Of a stretch of 64,000 nt of DNA, positions 1 to 8,891 are shown one piece after another. The DNA is from Candidatus Formimonas warabiya. GTDB lineage: Bacteria; Bacillota; Dehalobacteriia; Dehalobacteriales; Dehalobacteriaceae. How positions within the stretch are numbered: position 1 is the first letter of the stretch; each line of letters opens with the position of its first letter. Position numbers and translations under genes: made by a program. The DNA is taken from positions 880,903-944,902 of the forward strand of contig NZ_CP017634.1 of assembly GCF_002777255.1 (NCBI RefSeq). Reading direction: 5' to 3'. The notes beneath the pieces were generated by a model. The model saw nothing but the letters and a program-made list of their open reading frames with translations, made no database searches and was not told the DNA's origin.

Positions 1-813
1 ATGGATCAGGACAAGGAAATCAAAGAATCCGACTTAGCGGTCTCTTATGTGGCCAGGAAAATAAAGGGGACAGAATGGCAGGAAGAAACCATGTTGATCG
101 TCCGGGAAAAAGCGCTGACGATTTACGTGAACACCAAAGAGTTGGCGACAATTGTCTGTTCGCCCGGGCAAATTAGGCATATGGCGGTAGGATTCCTCTG
201 CTCGGAGGGCATCCTCTCCGAACCCCAGGATTTGAAAAGCCTCCGCGTTGATGAAGAAAAAGGGCTGGTTTATGCGGAAATCGAAGGGTATGAGAAGAGC
301 GATGCGGGAAAGGCTTTTTTAAGACGGTACATCACACCCTGCTGCGGGCGCGGCCGGGCAGCTTTTTATTATTTAGCCGACGCGCTGCTCTGTAAACCAG
401 TGGAGTCGGACCTAAAAATACCCGCTGAAACAGTGCGGATTCTGGCCAAAAAACTGGAGGAAAATTCTCATCTTTTTAATAAAACCGGAGGCGTGCACAG
501 CGCCGCTTTGGCCGAGGGCAGTGAGATGATCCTTTTTCAGGAGGATGTGGGCAGGCATAATACCCTCGATAAGATCCTGGGCCAGTGTTTTCTGGAAAAA
601 ATCTCCCTCAAAGATAAAATCATCGTTTTCAGCGGCCGGGTCTCCTCGGAAATTCTTTTAAAAACGGCGAAAATGGGTGTGCCCATTCTGCTCTCCCGGG
701 GGGCTCCTACCGATCTCTCCCTGGGGTTGGGAAAAGATCTGGGTATTACGGTGATCGGTTTCGCCAGAGGGGACTCCTTTACGATTTATACGCATCCCGA
801 ACGTATTTTTTGA
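1..813 (+). CDS. fdhD: FdhD formate dehydrogenase accessory sulfurtransferase
   Basis: FdhD passes sulfur from a cysteine desulfurase to the bis-MGD molybdenum/tungsten cofactor, which activates formate dehydrogenases in the cytoplasm. The 270-residue product has the family hallmarks: a cysteine pair in TPCCGRG (about residues 112-118), the motif FQEDVGRHNTLDK (about 179-191) and GRVSSEILLKTAKMGVPIL further on. The two cysteines are adjacent, whereas E. coli has a CxxC arrangement. The first base of the window is the ATG, so an upstream start cannot be excluded, but the length is normal. No formate dehydrogenase subunit lies in view, so its client must be upstream of the window or elsewhere. 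Confidence 0.95.
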   Translation: MDQDKEIKESDLAVSYVARKIKGTEWQEETMLIVREKALTIYVNTKELATIVCSPGQIRHMAVGFLCSEGILSEPQDLKSLRVDEEKGLVYAEIEGYEKSDAGKAFLRRYITPCCGRGRAAFYYLADALLCKPVESDLKIPAETVRILAKKLEENSHLFNKTGGVHSAALAEGSEMILFQEDVGRHNTLDKILGQCFLEKISLKDKIIVFSGRVSSEILLKTAKMGVPILLSRGAPTDLSLGLGKDLGITVIGFARGDSFTIYTHPERIF

Positions 814-832
814 GCCCCTTATTCCGGTTATC

Positions 833-862
833 TTGCACGATTTAATAAAATTATGCTACTAT
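833..862 (+). promoter_or_regulatory. SigA-type promoter for the xseA operon
   Basis: TTGCAC and TACTAT are separated by 18 bases, 37 bases before the xseA start and just after fdhD. This is the only good promoter match between fdhD and xseA and would drive the long co-directional block that follows. Confidence 0.5.
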
Positions 863-898
863 GGAAATAAATGATCAGGAAAATGAGGGTATGCGGCG

Positions 899-2116
899 GT
901 GTTTATCAAAAAAATATTTTCCGTAACGGAATTAAATACCTATTTAAAAAACAAAATTGAAGAGGACGGCAGACTGAACAACCTGTGGATCAAAGGAGAG
1001 ATCTCCAATTATAAAATGCATTTTTCCGGTCATGCCTATTTTGTACTGAAAGATGCCGGGGCTTGTGTCCGTTGCGTCATGTTTAAAAACCGGGCTTCCG
1101 GACTGGCTTTTCTCCCGCAAAATGGCATGAATGTGATCATCCGGGGGTATCTTTCGGTCTATGAAAGAGACGGGAATTACCAGGTATACGTGGAGGAAAT
1201 GCAGCCGGACGGTGTGGGCGCCCTCCATTTGGCCTTTGAACAGTTAAAAGATAAATTGGAAAAAGAGGGTTTATTTGATGCCGGCAGAAAAAAGGCCCTG
1301 CCCCGGATACCCAAAAAAATTGGCGTGGTTACATCCGCTACCGGTGCCGCCTGGCAGGACATTCAAAAGGTCATTTTTTCCCGCTATGGTAACATCCATT
1401 TAGTGCTGGCGGCTGCTGCCGTCCAAGGAGAAAACGCGCCCCGGGAGATTTCCCGGGGGATCGAATTATTGCATCAAATTCCCGGAATTGATGTGATCAT
1501 TGTAGGCAGAGGCGGGGGTTCCCTGGAGGAACTTTGGGCCTTTAATACGGAAACCGTGGCCCGGGCCATATATGCTTCCCGGATTCCTGTGATATCTGCC
1601 GTGGGACATCAAACCGACTTTACCATTGTCGATTTTGTAGCCGACCGGAGAGCAGCTACGCCTTCTGCTGCTGCGGAGATGGTGGTACCGGTGAAAGAGG
1701 AAATAAAAAACCTGGTAGATATTTTGCAAGGCAGGATGGAGAGAAGGGTTCTTGCCCAGATTGCCGTGGCGCAACAGCGCTTGGCTTATCTAAGTAAGAG
1801 TTCCCTCTTCACAAACCCCGAACGGATGCTGCGGGGAAAAATGCAGCTTATAGATGGACTAAAGCAGGCTTTGGAAAGAAACACCCTCGGCAAATTGCAT
1901 GAATATCAAAACAGGTTCAAATTGTTAACGGAAAAAATGGATATGTTAAGCCCTCTGACTACCTTGGCGAGGGGCTATGCGGTTTGCCGAAAAGAAGGCG
2001 AAAAAGGAGTTGTCAGGTCTGCCTCCCAGTTGAATATTGGTGACATGGTGGAAATATTTTTGGCAAAAGGCTTGATTTCCTGTGCGGTCAAAAAGAAGGA
2101 GGAAGGAGATATCTGA
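899..2116 (+). CDS. xseA: Exodeoxyribonuclease VII large subunit
   Basis: Large catalytic subunit of exonuclease VII, which degrades single-stranded DNA from both ends and works in repair and recombination. The 405-residue protein has an N-terminal OB-fold (about residues 5-100) followed by the catalytic domain with GVVTSATGAAWQDI, GRGGGSLEELWAFN and PVISAVGHQTDFTIVDFVAD, then a long helical C-terminus. The start is a GTG; an ATG eight bases upstream is out of frame. The stop is followed two bases later by the ATG of xseB, so the subunits are translationally linked, as usual for this pair. Confidence 0.97.
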   Translation: MFIKKIFSVTELNTYLKNKIEEDGRLNNLWIKGEISNYKMHFSGHAYFVLKDAGACVRCVMFKNRASGLAFLPQNGMNVIIRGYLSVYERDGNYQVYVEEMQPDGVGALHLAFEQLKDKLEKEGLFDAGRKKALPRIPKKIGVVTSATGAAWQDIQKVIFSRYGNIHLVLAAAAVQGENAPREISRGIELLHQIPGIDVIIVGRGGGSLEELWAFNTETVARAIYASRIPVISAVGHQTDFTIVDFVADRRAATPSAAAEMVVPVKEEIKNLVDILQGRMERRVLAQIAVAQQRLAYLSKSSLFTNPERMLRGKMQLIDGLKQALERNTLGKLHEYQNRFKLLTEKMDMLSPLTTLARGYAVCRKEGEKGVVRSASQLNIGDMVEIFLAKGLISCAVKKKEEGDI

Positions 2117-2118
2117 TC

Positions 2119-2367
2119 ATGACCTTAAAAACATTAACTTTTGAACAGGCTTTGGAAAAATTGGAGCATACGGTAAAAACTTTAGAAGCAGGAGATCTTC
2201 CTTTGGATGAAGTTTTGCAGCTCTTTGAAGAAGGAGTTGGCTTGGTGAAAACCTGTCATAAAAAACTGAACGAAGCGGAACAAAAGGTGGAAGTTTTGAT
2301 TTCCGGCATGACGGAGGAAAATAAAGAGCCTGACGGTGAAGGGCGGAGGGAAAACAGTGGATATTAA
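2119..2367 (+). CDS. xseB: Exodeoxyribonuclease VII small subunit
   Basis: Small subunit of exonuclease VII; several copies wrap the helical region of XseA. The 82-residue protein has the typical opening TFEQALEKLEHTVKTLEAGD and the two-helix hairpin (LPLDEVLQLFEEGVGL), followed by a charged tail. It begins two bases after xseA ends and overlaps the start of ispA, giving the conserved xseA-xseB-ispA order of Firmicutes. Confidence 0.96.
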   Translation: MTLKTLTFEQALEKLEHTVKTLEAGDLPLDEVLQLFEEGVGLVKTCHKKLNEAEQKVEVLISGMTEENKEPDGEGRRENSGY

Positions 2368-3244
2368 TGAATATTTCCGGGAGAAAGTTGCTCTGGTGAA
2401 TCAGCAATTAGATTTTTTGCTTCCTGCTCCGGAAGAGAAACCTCAAATACTTCATCAGGCAATGCGGTACAGTGTTTTTGCCGGGGGAAAAAGGCTCAGA
2501 CCCGTATTGTTACTGGCGACGGCAGAAGCTTTGGAAAAGGCCAGTGCGCCTTTCCTGCCTTTCGCCTGCGCTTTAGAATTGATTCACACCTACTCCTTGA
2601 TTCATGACGATCTGCCTGCCATGGATGATGACGATTTGAGACGGGGATTACCCACCTGTCACAAAAAATTCGGCGAGGCCCAAGCTATTTTAGCGGGAGA
2701 CGCTCTTTTAACCTATGCTTTTAACTTGATGATTATGTGCCGGGGAAAAGGTATCTCACCGGACCGGCTGTTGTGGGCGATTGACGAAGTAGCTTTTGGG
2801 GCAGGCCTGAAAGGAATGATTGTGGGACAGGTAGCGGATATGTCTGCAGAAAACAAGGCCATCAGCCTGGACGAGCTCAAGTATATTCACCGGCATAAAA
2901 CCGGGGCCCTTTTTCGTGTTTCTGTACGGGCAGGAGGGATCCTCTCAGGTGCTGACGACGATCAATTGCGCCACTTAACGTCCTATGCGGAAAATATGGG
3001 ACTGGCTTTTCAAATTACTGATGATATTTTGGATGTGGTCGGTGACGAAAAAAAATTAGGAAAACCGGTGGGCAGTGATGAAAAGAAACAGAAAGCAACC
3101 TACCCGGCTCTTTTAGGGTTGGAAGAATCAAAGGCACTGGCGCGGGAAGCGGTGGAACAAGCGATTCGTTTTTTGGATCCTTTTGGCCCCGGGGCGGAGC
3201 CATTGAGGCAGGTGGCAACATCGCTTATCGACAGGGAAAGTTGA
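2357..3244 (+). CDS. ispA: Polyprenyl (farnesyl/geranylgeranyl) diphosphate synthase
   Basis: Trans-isoprenyl diphosphate synthase that condenses isopentenyl and allylic diphosphates to C15/C20 products for quinone and undecaprenyl synthesis. The first aspartate-rich motif lies in DDLPAMDDDDLRRG and the second in ITDDILDVVGD; FAGGKRLRP carries the substrate-binding arginines. I choose GTG 2357 (295 aa, near the usual 297) because GGAGGG lies six bases upstream; the in-frame GTG at 2336 has no well-placed ribosome-binding site. dxs, the first enzyme of the precursor pathway, follows in the same operon after the OLE RNA and oapA. Confidence 0.95.
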   Translation: MDINEYFREKVALVNQQLDFLLPAPEEKPQILHQAMRYSVFAGGKRLRPVLLLATAEALEKASAPFLPFACALELIHTYSLIHDDLPAMDDDDLRRGLPTCHKKFGEAQAILAGDALLTYAFNLMIMCRGKGISPDRLLWAIDEVAFGAGLKGMIVGQVADMSAENKAISLDELKYIHRHKTGALFRVSVRAGGILSGADDDQLRHLTSYAENMGLAFQITDDILDVVGDEKKLGKPVGSDEKKQKATYPALLGLEESKALAREAVEQAIRFLDPFGPGAEPLRQVATSLIDRES

Positions 3245-3341
3245 AAATTAGGGATAGGGAACCCTATTCCAGGTGTGCGGTTTCAGAACTCAGGGAAAAA
3301 GGCTGATCGATGAAGCAATTAAAGGAACCAGAAGCCAGGAC

Positions 3342-3370
3342 TTGCATTTCTCCTGATTTTACGCTATAAT
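3342..3370 (+). promoter_or_regulatory. Upstream SigA-type promoter of the OLE RNA (P1)
   Basis: TTGCAT, a 17-base spacer and a perfect TATAAT lie about 60 bases before the 5' stem of the large RNA and about 100 bases after ispA. It would give a transcript with a short leader before the closed structure. Confidence 0.6.
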
Positions 3371-3377
3371 ACTTACT

Positions 3378-3408
3378 TGTTCACTGTTGTCGTTCTTGTT
3401 TGTGAACA
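3378..3408. promoter_or_regulatory. Inverted repeat between and over the OLE promoters
   Basis: TGTTCAC (3378-3384) and GTGAACA (3402-3408) are perfect complements separated by 17 bases. The right arm overlaps the -35 hexamer of the downstream promoter, and the left arm sits just after the expected start of the upstream one. This is a good position for a repressor operator or a nascent-RNA hairpin. The binding factor is unknown. Confidence 0.4.
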
Positions 3409-3425
3409 CGAGAATATGTTATAAT
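3396..3425 (+). promoter_or_regulatory. Proximal SigA-type promoter of the OLE RNA (P2)
   Basis: TTGTTT (3396-3401), an 18-base spacer and a perfect TATAAT (3420-3425). The predicted start, six to eight bases downstream, falls at the first bases of the terminal stem at about 3432, so the promoter position agrees with an RNA whose 5' end is the stem itself. Confidence 0.65.
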
Positions 3426-3431
3426 TTCCCT

Positions 3432-4036
3432 GGCGGCAGGTGACGCAGTATTCTAGTCAGTGAAAGTTGATTTTGAAAACGGGCCTAAAAATCCGTTGCG
3501 GGCACATCGATGAAGTTCCTGGCGCCGGCTTTCGACGCCCAGTCGGGGGTCGGTACTGGGAGTTAAGGAGGATGGGGCGATCTACAATGGCATGTAGGCG
3601 TTGACCCCGCTTCCGTGGAGACCCAAGTGCGTGGGGGAGTGTCTTGGTCGGACAAAGAACTATGGCTTGGGATGAAACCTGCATTTGGTGAATTCTGGGT
3701 GCAGTGTAGCCTGCCTTGAGTGGTGCTGGTGGATTTTTGTAATCCTATCCTGGTATTTGGACCAAAAAATACCAGAAGATTGGAATGAAACCATCCCTGC
3801 AAAAGAGGCTAGAAATCAGTTTAATCTGTTGAGGAAAACTCCTAGACTGTTTATTTTATAAGATCTTTCGAGGATTAAAGTGTGGACTAAGTGGTAATCT
3901 GGCCCTGTAGCCTGGAGACACTACAGATTGATCCGTAAGGGGAAACCACCGGCCTGGCGACAGACCGGTATGATCAATGGGAAAGCCTGCCAGACCTAAG
4001 CCACAATGTTTACTTGAAAGGTTGTCACCTGCCTAA
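3432..4036 (+). ncRNA. ole: OLE RNA (ornate large extremophilic RNA)
   Basis: A roughly 600-nt region between ispA and oapA has no credible protein gene but a strong RNA architecture. GGCAGGTGAC (3435-3444) pairs perfectly with GTCACCTGCC (4024-4033) and closes the whole element. Internal hairpins include GGGGTC/GACCCC (3546-3551 with 3603-3608) enclosing CTACA/TGTAG (3582-3586 with 3593-3597), CTGGTATTT/AAATACCAG (3750-3758 with 3767-3775), CTGTAG/CTACAG (3905-3910 with 3921-3926), and ACCGG...CCGGT (3948-3952 with 3965-3969) capped by a GCGA GNRA tetraloop. OLE RNA is known as an approximately 600-nt RNA of anaerobic and extremophilic Firmicutes, encoded between ispA and dxs with the membrane protein OapA, and is linked to cold, ethanol and Mg2+ stress. 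Size, position and partner gene all fit. There is no terminator at its 3' end, so it is probably also part of the operon transcript. Confidence 0.92.
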
Positions 4037-4068
4037 AAGGGAAGTATATTCGTATGGGGTGAAACTGT

Positions 4069-4671
4069 TTGGGTAATAATAAATCCAATCCTAAAAAAGG
4101 AAGTCCTATGAAACATGCCGTTTTGGTTGCTCTAGGTACTTTTTTTTTAGCTGTTCTGATTAGCAGTTATTCTCAGATATTATTACATAATATTGAATCC
4201 GTGATATTGGCTTTCTTGCTCTTATTTGTGATCATTTTTATCGGTATAATTTTTGATATTATTGGCATTGCCGCTACTGCCGCCGAGGAGGCGCCCTTTC
4301 ATGCCAGGGCATCCAGAAGGTTACAAGGGGCGAATCAATCCATTTGGCTGATTAGAAATGCCGATAAAGTGGCAAATTTTTGCAACGATGTGGTGGGAGA
4401 TATTTGCGGTACGGTGAGCGGATCTATAGGCGCTTTAATCGTATTCAGCTTAGTGAAAAATTTTAGCGAAACCGAATCCTGGGTCATCGGTACTGTGATG
4501 ACGGGTTTTGTCGCTGCGCTTACCGTAGGCGGGAAAGCCGCAGGAAAAAGTACGGCTATTTATAAGGCCAATAACATTATTTTAGTGGTGGGACAAACCC
4601 TGGCCTGGTTCCAGAGAAATCCCCGGAAGGGGAAACAAGTCTCGAAAAGACAGCTGAAAGGAAAAAGATAA
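4069..4671 (+). CDS. oapA: OLE-associated membrane protein OapA
   Basis: OapA is the integral membrane partner that brings OLE RNA to the cell membrane. The 200-residue protein has four hydrophobic segments (about residues 16-38, 41-66, 116-134 and 141-158), a conserved loop with [18 protein letters not shown] and [13 protein letters not shown], and a very basic C-terminus ([18 protein letters not shown]) suited to RNA contact. It directly follows the OLE RNA and overlaps dxs by one base, the published OLE locus order. The listed start is TTG with GGGGTGA upstream; ATG 4108 (187 aa, behind AAGGAAG) is a serious alternative. The assignment rests on context and topology, with family resemblance recalled rather than searched. 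Confidence 0.88.
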   Translation: MGNNKSNPKKGSPMKHAVLVALGTFFLAVLISSYSQILLHNIESVILAFLLLFVIIFIGIIFDIIGIAATAAEEAPFHARASRRLQGANQSIWLIRNADKVANFCNDVVGDICGTVSGSIGALIVFSLVKNFSETESWVIGTVMTGFVAALTVGGKAAGKSTAIYKANNIILVVGQTLAWFQRNPRKGKQVSKRQLKGKR

Positions 4672-6569
4672 TGGGCATTTTAGACAATGTCAACAATGTA
4701 TCCGATCTGAAAAAGCTTTCCAATGCGGAATTAGATAAGTTGGCGCAGGAAATACGCAAGTTTATGATTACACATGTCAGTAAGACAGGAGGCCATTTAG
4801 CGCCCAGCCTGGGTGTGGTGGAATTAACTTTGGCTTTACATCAGGTGTTTAATTCTCCTCAGGATAAAATTATTTGGGATGTAGGGCATCAAGCCTATAC
4901 CCATAAAATAATTACGGGTAGGAAAGAAAAATTCTCCTCTTTACGGCAGTATAAAGGCTTAAGCGGTTTCCCCAAGCTGGCGGAAAGCGAACATGACTGT
5001 TTCAACACCGGCCATAGCAGTACATCTATTTCTGCTGCCTTGGGCATGGCGAAAGCCCGTGATTTAAAGGGTGACAAGTACAAAGTGATTGCGGTGATTG
5101 GAGACGGCGCTTTAACCGGAGGCATGGCCTTTGAAGCTCTTAACCATGCCGGAGACCTCAAAACAGATTTAATCGTGGTATTAAATGATAATGAGATGTC
5201 TATCGCAGCGAATGTGGGGGCCATGGCAGGCTACTTAAGCCGACTCAGGACCGACCCCAGATATGGCAAAGGTAAGGATGAGATCGAGCAGTTGTTAAAC
5301 AAAATACCCAAGGTTGGTCCCAGGCTGTTAAAAACTGCCGAACGGGTAAAAGACAGCGTAAAATATCTGGTTGTACCGGGCATGCTTTTTGAGGAGATGG
5401 GTTTTACCTATCTGGGTCCCATTGACGGTCATCATATTCCTGCCATGAAATCGGTATTTGAAAGTGCCAAAAAGATGAAAGGTCCTGTGCTGATTCATGT
5501 ACTTACCCGAAAAGGTAAAGGATTCAAACCTGCCGAATGCAACCCGGACCGGTTTCATGGCGTAGGGCCCTTTGATATCCAAACCGGTAACGTGATCAAA
5601 ACGGAGGCGCCGCCTACCTATACGGAAGTGTTTGGGGATGCCTTGATTGAGTTGGCGGAACAACAGGAGAATATCGTCGCTGTTACTGCGGCCATGCCAG
5701 CCGGGACCGGTTTGGCTAAATTTGCTAAAAAGTTTCCCCAGCGCTTTTTCGACGTAGGGATTGCCGAACAGCATGCCGTTACCTTTGCCTGCGGCCTTGC
5801 CGCTCAAGGGTTTCATCCGGTAGTGGCAATTTATTCAACTTTTATGCAAAGGGCCTATGACCAGTTGCTCCATGATGTGGCCATGCAGAAGCTTCCTGTG
5901 GTATTGGCGCTGGACCGGGCAGGTCTGGTAGGAGAAGACGGCGAGACCCATCACGGAATTTTCGATATCTCCTATTTGCGCCATATCCCCAATCTGGTTG
6001 TCATGGCTCCCAAGGATGAAAACGAACTCCGGGGCATGCTGGCGTGGGCCACAAAACATTCAGGCCCTTGTGCCCTAAGATACCCCAGAGGTCCCGGCGT
6101 AGGCGTAGAATTGAAAGACGGTTTTTTACCGGTCCACCTGGGCCGGGGAGAAGTTGTCAAGGAAGGAAAAGACGTGACGATTATCGGGGTAGGGCCGCTG
6201 GTGTATGACGCCTTAGCAGCTGCCCATCAACTGGAGCAGAAGGGCATTGAAGCTGCCGTAATTAATCCTCGGTTTATTAAACCCTTAGATAGCGGGCTGC
6301 TCGTACGATATGCCAAAAAGACCCGACGTGTGGTTACCATGGAAGAGCATGTTCTAGCCGGCGGATTCGGCAGCTCTTGTTTAGAGTTGTTTAATAAATA
6401 TTGTCCGGGGATAGAAATAGACCGGATCGGCCTGCCGGATACTTTTGTGGAACATGGCGCCCCAGATCTTTTGAAACAGCATTATGGAATTACGGCCGAC
6501 GGCATCGTGGAACGGGTACTGGCCCGGTTTCCGGAAAAAGCTGATTTCATGAAGAAGGGAGCAAAATGA
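4671..6569 (+). CDS. dxs: 1-deoxy-D-xylulose-5-phosphate synthase
   Basis: Thiamine-diphosphate enzyme joining pyruvate and glyceraldehyde-3-phosphate to give DXP, the entry to the MEP isoprenoid pathway. At 632 residues it is full length. Motifs include the N-terminal [31 protein letters not shown], the thiamine-diphosphate motif [18 protein letters not shown] (about 142-159) with its distal NDNEMSI, and [20 protein letters not shown] in the pyrimidine domain, then a transketolase C-terminal domain. Its ATG shares a base with the oapA stop, and its TGA overlaps the tlyA ATG, so oapA-dxs-tlyA is tightly coupled. Confidence 0.98.
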   Translation: MGILDNVNNVSDLKKLSNAELDKLAQEIRKFMITHVSKTGGHLAPSLGVVELTLALHQVFNSPQDKIIWDVGHQAYTHKIITGRKEKFSSLRQYKGLSGFPKLAESEHDCFNTGHSSTSISAALGMAKARDLKGDKYKVIAVIGDGALTGGMAFEALNHAGDLKTDLIVVLNDNEMSIAANVGAMAGYLSRLRTDPRYGKGKDEIEQLLNKIPKVGPRLLKTAERVKDSVKYLVVPGMLFEEMGFTYLGPIDGHHIPAMKSVFESAKKMKGPVLIHVLTRKGKGFKPAECNPDRFHGVGPFDIQTGNVIKTEAPPTYTEVFGDALIELAEQQENIVAVTAAMPAGTGLAKFAKKFPQRFFDVGIAEQHAVTFACGLAAQGFHPVVAIYSTFMQRAYDQLLHDVAMQKLPVVLALDRAGLVGEDGETHHGIFDISYLRHIPNLVVMAPKDENELRGMLAWATKHSGPCALRYPRGPGVGVELKDGFLPVHLGRGEVVKEGKDVTIIGVGPLVYDALAAAHQLEQKGIEAAVINPRFIKPLDSGLLVRYAKKTRRVVTMEEHVLAGGFGSSCLELFNKYCPGIEIDRIGLPDTFVEHGAPDLLKQHYGITADGIVERVLARFPEKADFMKKGAK

Positions 6570-7369
6570 GAAAAGACAGGTTGGATACCTTGTTGACCGA
6601 AAAAGGCTTTTTCCCCAGCAGAGAAAGGGCGAAAGCGGCAATTATGGCCGGACTGATCCTGGTTAACGGCGAAAAAATCGATAAAGCAGGTACAAAAGTC
6701 GACTTTGAGGCCGATATTCAGATCAAAGGCTCCGGCCTAAAATACGTCAGCCGGGGCGGTTTGAAGCTGGAGAAGGCTATTTTGTGCTTTCATCTGGATT
6801 TCACAGAAAAAATTATCGCGGATATCGGTGCTTCTACCGGAGGTTTCACCGATTGTGCCCTGCAAAACGGGGCGTCTAAAGTTTTTGCCGTTGATGTGGG
6901 ATACGGCCAACTGGATTGGAAATTACGCCAGGACCCCCGAGTCGTTGTTTTAGAACGGGTCAATGCCCGGTATCTTACTGCCGGGGAAATTACGGAAGCG
7001 GTGGATATGATCACGATTGATGCTTCCTTTATTTCTTTGGGAAAAATTTTACCGGCGGTGAAAGAATTTCTCCGGGAAGACGGTTGCATCGTCGCCCTGA
7101 TCAAACCCCAGTTCGAGGCAGGGCGGGAGAAAGTAGGGAAAAAAGGAGTGGTCCGGGACCCTGCCATCCATAAAGAAGTGATCATTCAGGTGCTGGCGGT
7201 GGCAAGAGACAATGCCCTTTTTTGCCGGGGCCTTACCTTTTCCCCTATTACCGGACCGGAAGGGAACATTGAGTATCTGGCGCTTTTTCAGTTTCTGCCC
7301 CCGGAACATCCCATAGTTTCTGTAGAAAACGTGGTTGAAGAGGCATTTGGTATATTAAAAAAGTCCTGA
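6566..7369 (+). CDS. tlyA: TlyA family rRNA (cytidine-2'-O)-methyltransferase
   Basis: TlyA-type protein (B. subtilis YqxC) that 2'-O-methylates cytidines in rRNA. The 267-residue protein has an N-terminal S4 RNA-binding domain (about 3-65; [19 protein letters not shown]) and a Rossmann FtsJ-like domain with the SAM motif [18 protein letters not shown] and the catalytic region [15 protein letters not shown] and ALIKPQFE. Its ATG overlaps the dxs stop. Its own TGA lies in the loop of the following terminator, so this operon section ends abruptly at the last codon. Confidence 0.94.
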   Translation: MRKDRLDTLLTEKGFFPSRERAKAAIMAGLILVNGEKIDKAGTKVDFEADIQIKGSGLKYVSRGGLKLEKAILCFHLDFTEKIIADIGASTGGFTDCALQNGASKVFAVDVGYGQLDWKLRQDPRVVVLERVNARYLTAGEITEAVDMITIDASFISLGKILPAVKEFLREDGCIVALIKPQFEAGREKVGKKGVVRDPAIHKEVIIQVLAVARDNALFCRGLTFSPITGPEGNIEYLALFQFLPPEHPIVSVENVVEEAFGILKKS

Positions 7370-7384
7370 CGGACTTTTTTATTG
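7357..7384 (+). terminator. Rho-independent terminator containing the tlyA stop codon
   Basis: AAGTCC (7361-7366) and GGACTT (7371-7376) form a stem with A-rich upstream and T-rich downstream flanks; the loop TGAC contains the tlyA stop TGA. It separates oapA-dxs-tlyA from nadK. Confidence 0.85.
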
Positions 7385-7452
7385 CATAAAACTGAATAAT
7401 TGATTAAAATTTATTCATAAAGAGGTCGGCCATGTGACTGGAGCGATTAAAG

Positions 7453-8319
7453 ATGAAATCAGTAGGCCTTGTCATTAACTTGAAAAAGCAAAATGCTTTA
7501 GAGGTTGCGGATAAAATTAAAAATTGGTTTATCAATCGTGAAATAGTCGTGAAAGAATATAAGCAAAATTTTCATCACCAAAATAACGGCTCAGCTCTTT
7601 TTTCCTATAAATCCTTTGAAGATGTGGATTTAATATTGGTTCTTGGGGGAGACGGCACTTTGTTAAATACGGCCCGGACCGTAGCTCCCTTCCAAATTCC
7701 TCTTTTAGGGATCAATATGGGTTATTTAGGCTTTTTAACGGAGGTTGATTTAGAGGATCTGTTTTTTTCCCTGGAAAAGCTGGTCTCAGGAGAATACCGG
7801 TTGGAAGAGCGGATGATGCTCCGGTGTGAGCTAAAAAGAGAGGGTACTGTAATGGATGAGTTTTTTGCCCTCAACGATATAGTCGTGGCCAAGGGTCCTT
7901 TTTCCCGCATGATTTTATTTGATACCTATGTGGAAGATCAGTATATCGATACTTTTTCCGCAGACGGCATCATCGTCTCGACGCCCACCGGCTCCACCGC
8001 CTATTCTTTATCTGCCGGAGGACCCATTGTCTCTCCGGAAATGGACCTGATGCTGATTACCCCTATTTGTCCCCATACTCTTTATTCCCGGCCCATGGTG
8101 ATCGGTTCGGAAAAAAGTGTCCGGATAGTCCTGAAATCAGAGTCTGCGGAAGTGATGCTTACGGTAGACGGCCAGCACGGTTACCGGCTGGTGCGGTGGG
8201 ATGAAATTATCGTCAAAAAATCTTCCTTACAAACAAAGCTTGTTCGTTTCCAAAACAAGACTTTTTATGATATTTTAAGAAAAAAGCTTCGAGAAAGCGG
8301 TGGTAATAATCGGCTTTAA
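7453..8319 (+). CDS. nadK: NAD kinase
   Basis: Phosphorylates NAD to NADP in the cytoplasm. The 288-residue protein has the signature LGGDGTLLNTAR, the motif GINMGYLGFLTEV, and the glycine-rich conserved region SADGIIVSTPTGSTAYSLSA followed by GGPIVSPEMDLMLITPICPH. Length fits the Firmicutes enzyme. It starts after a terminator and 83 bases of spacer, and its 3' end overlaps the next gene by 20 bases, so nadK likely heads the nadK-mnmM-argR-recN unit. Confidence 0.97.
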   Translation: MKSVGLVINLKKQNALEVADKIKNWFINREIVVKEYKQNFHHQNNGSALFSYKSFEDVDLILVLGGDGTLLNTARTVAPFQIPLLGINMGYLGFLTEVDLEDLFFSLEKLVSGEYRLEERMMLRCELKREGTVMDEFFALNDIVVAKGPFSRMILFDTYVEDQYIDTFSADGIIVSTPTGSTAYSLSAGGPIVSPEMDLMLITPICPHTLYSRPMVIGSEKSVRIVLKSESAEVMLTVDGQHGYRLVRWDEIIVKKSSLQTKLVRFQNKTFYDILRKKLRESGGNNRL

Positions 8320-8887
8320 AATTGGATCTCCTGTGGTGGACATTTCCCATCAGCTGTTGTCTCAAATCGTAACTGAAGGAAGTTTAGCTATTGATGCGAC
8401 TGCCGGGAATGGGAATGATACCCTTTTTTTAGCCGGTTTGGTAGGAGAAACCGGACAAGTGTGGGCTTTTGACATTCAAAAGCAGGCCATAGAAAATACC
8501 CGTAGGCGTTTGACAGAAGCCGGCATGCTGCACCGGGTTCGGCTCATTCACGGGGGACACGAAGAGATCGACAGGTTTGTCCCCCAAAAAGTGCATGCGG
8601 TGCTATTTAATTTAGGCTATCTGCCCGGGGGAGATACCGGCATTGTCACTGTTCCGGAAACAACAGTCAAAGCACTGGAAAAAAGCAGAGAGCTTTTGTG
8701 GCCGGGAGGGATCCTGTGTCTTGCTGTTTATTGGGGACACCCGGGCGGAAAGGAAGAAAAAGAGGCAGTAGAAGGATGGGCAGCTCAATTATCTCCTTAT
8801 GCGTGGGATGTGGAGAAAATCTCTTTTCCCAATCGAAACATCGCCCCTTTTGTGATGGTAATTCAAAAGAAATGTTTGGAGGCGTAG
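8300..8887 (+). CDS. mnmM: tRNA U34 methyltransferase MnmM (YtqB family)
   Basis: Class I SAM-dependent methyltransferase of the YtqB family, shown in B. subtilis to finish the mnm5 modification of wobble uridine 34 in tRNAs. The 195-residue protein has the SAM motif AIDATAGNGNDTLFLA (about 30-45), FDIQKQAIENTRRRL and the family hallmark VLFNLGYLPGGD, then WPGGILCLAVYWGHPGGKEE. The GTG start at 8300 lies inside nadK and its ribosome-binding site is weak; an in-frame GTG pair near 8333 is possible, so the N-terminus is uncertain. Confidence 0.85.
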   Translation: MVIIGFKIGSPVVDISHQLLSQIVTEGSLAIDATAGNGNDTLFLAGLVGETGQVWAFDIQKQAIENTRRRLTEAGMLHRVRLIHGGHEEIDRFVPQKVHAVLFNLGYLPGGDTGIVTVPETTVKALEKSRELLWPGGILCLAVYWGHPGGKEEKEAVEGWAAQLSPYAWDVEKISFPNRNIAPFVMVIQKKCLEA

Positions 8888-8891
8888 GAAA

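Noticed and set aside
3457..3802. Two reverse-strand open frames of 75-79 codons inside the RNA region
   Set aside because: They overlap each other, lack ribosome-binding sites and recognisable domains, and lie wholly in the structured RNA.
3432..4036. tmRNA or another known large RNA such as RNase P instead of OLE
   Set aside because: There is no tRNA-like acceptor end with CCA or tag reading frame, and none of the RNase P conserved core could be found; position and the oapA neighbour fit OLE.
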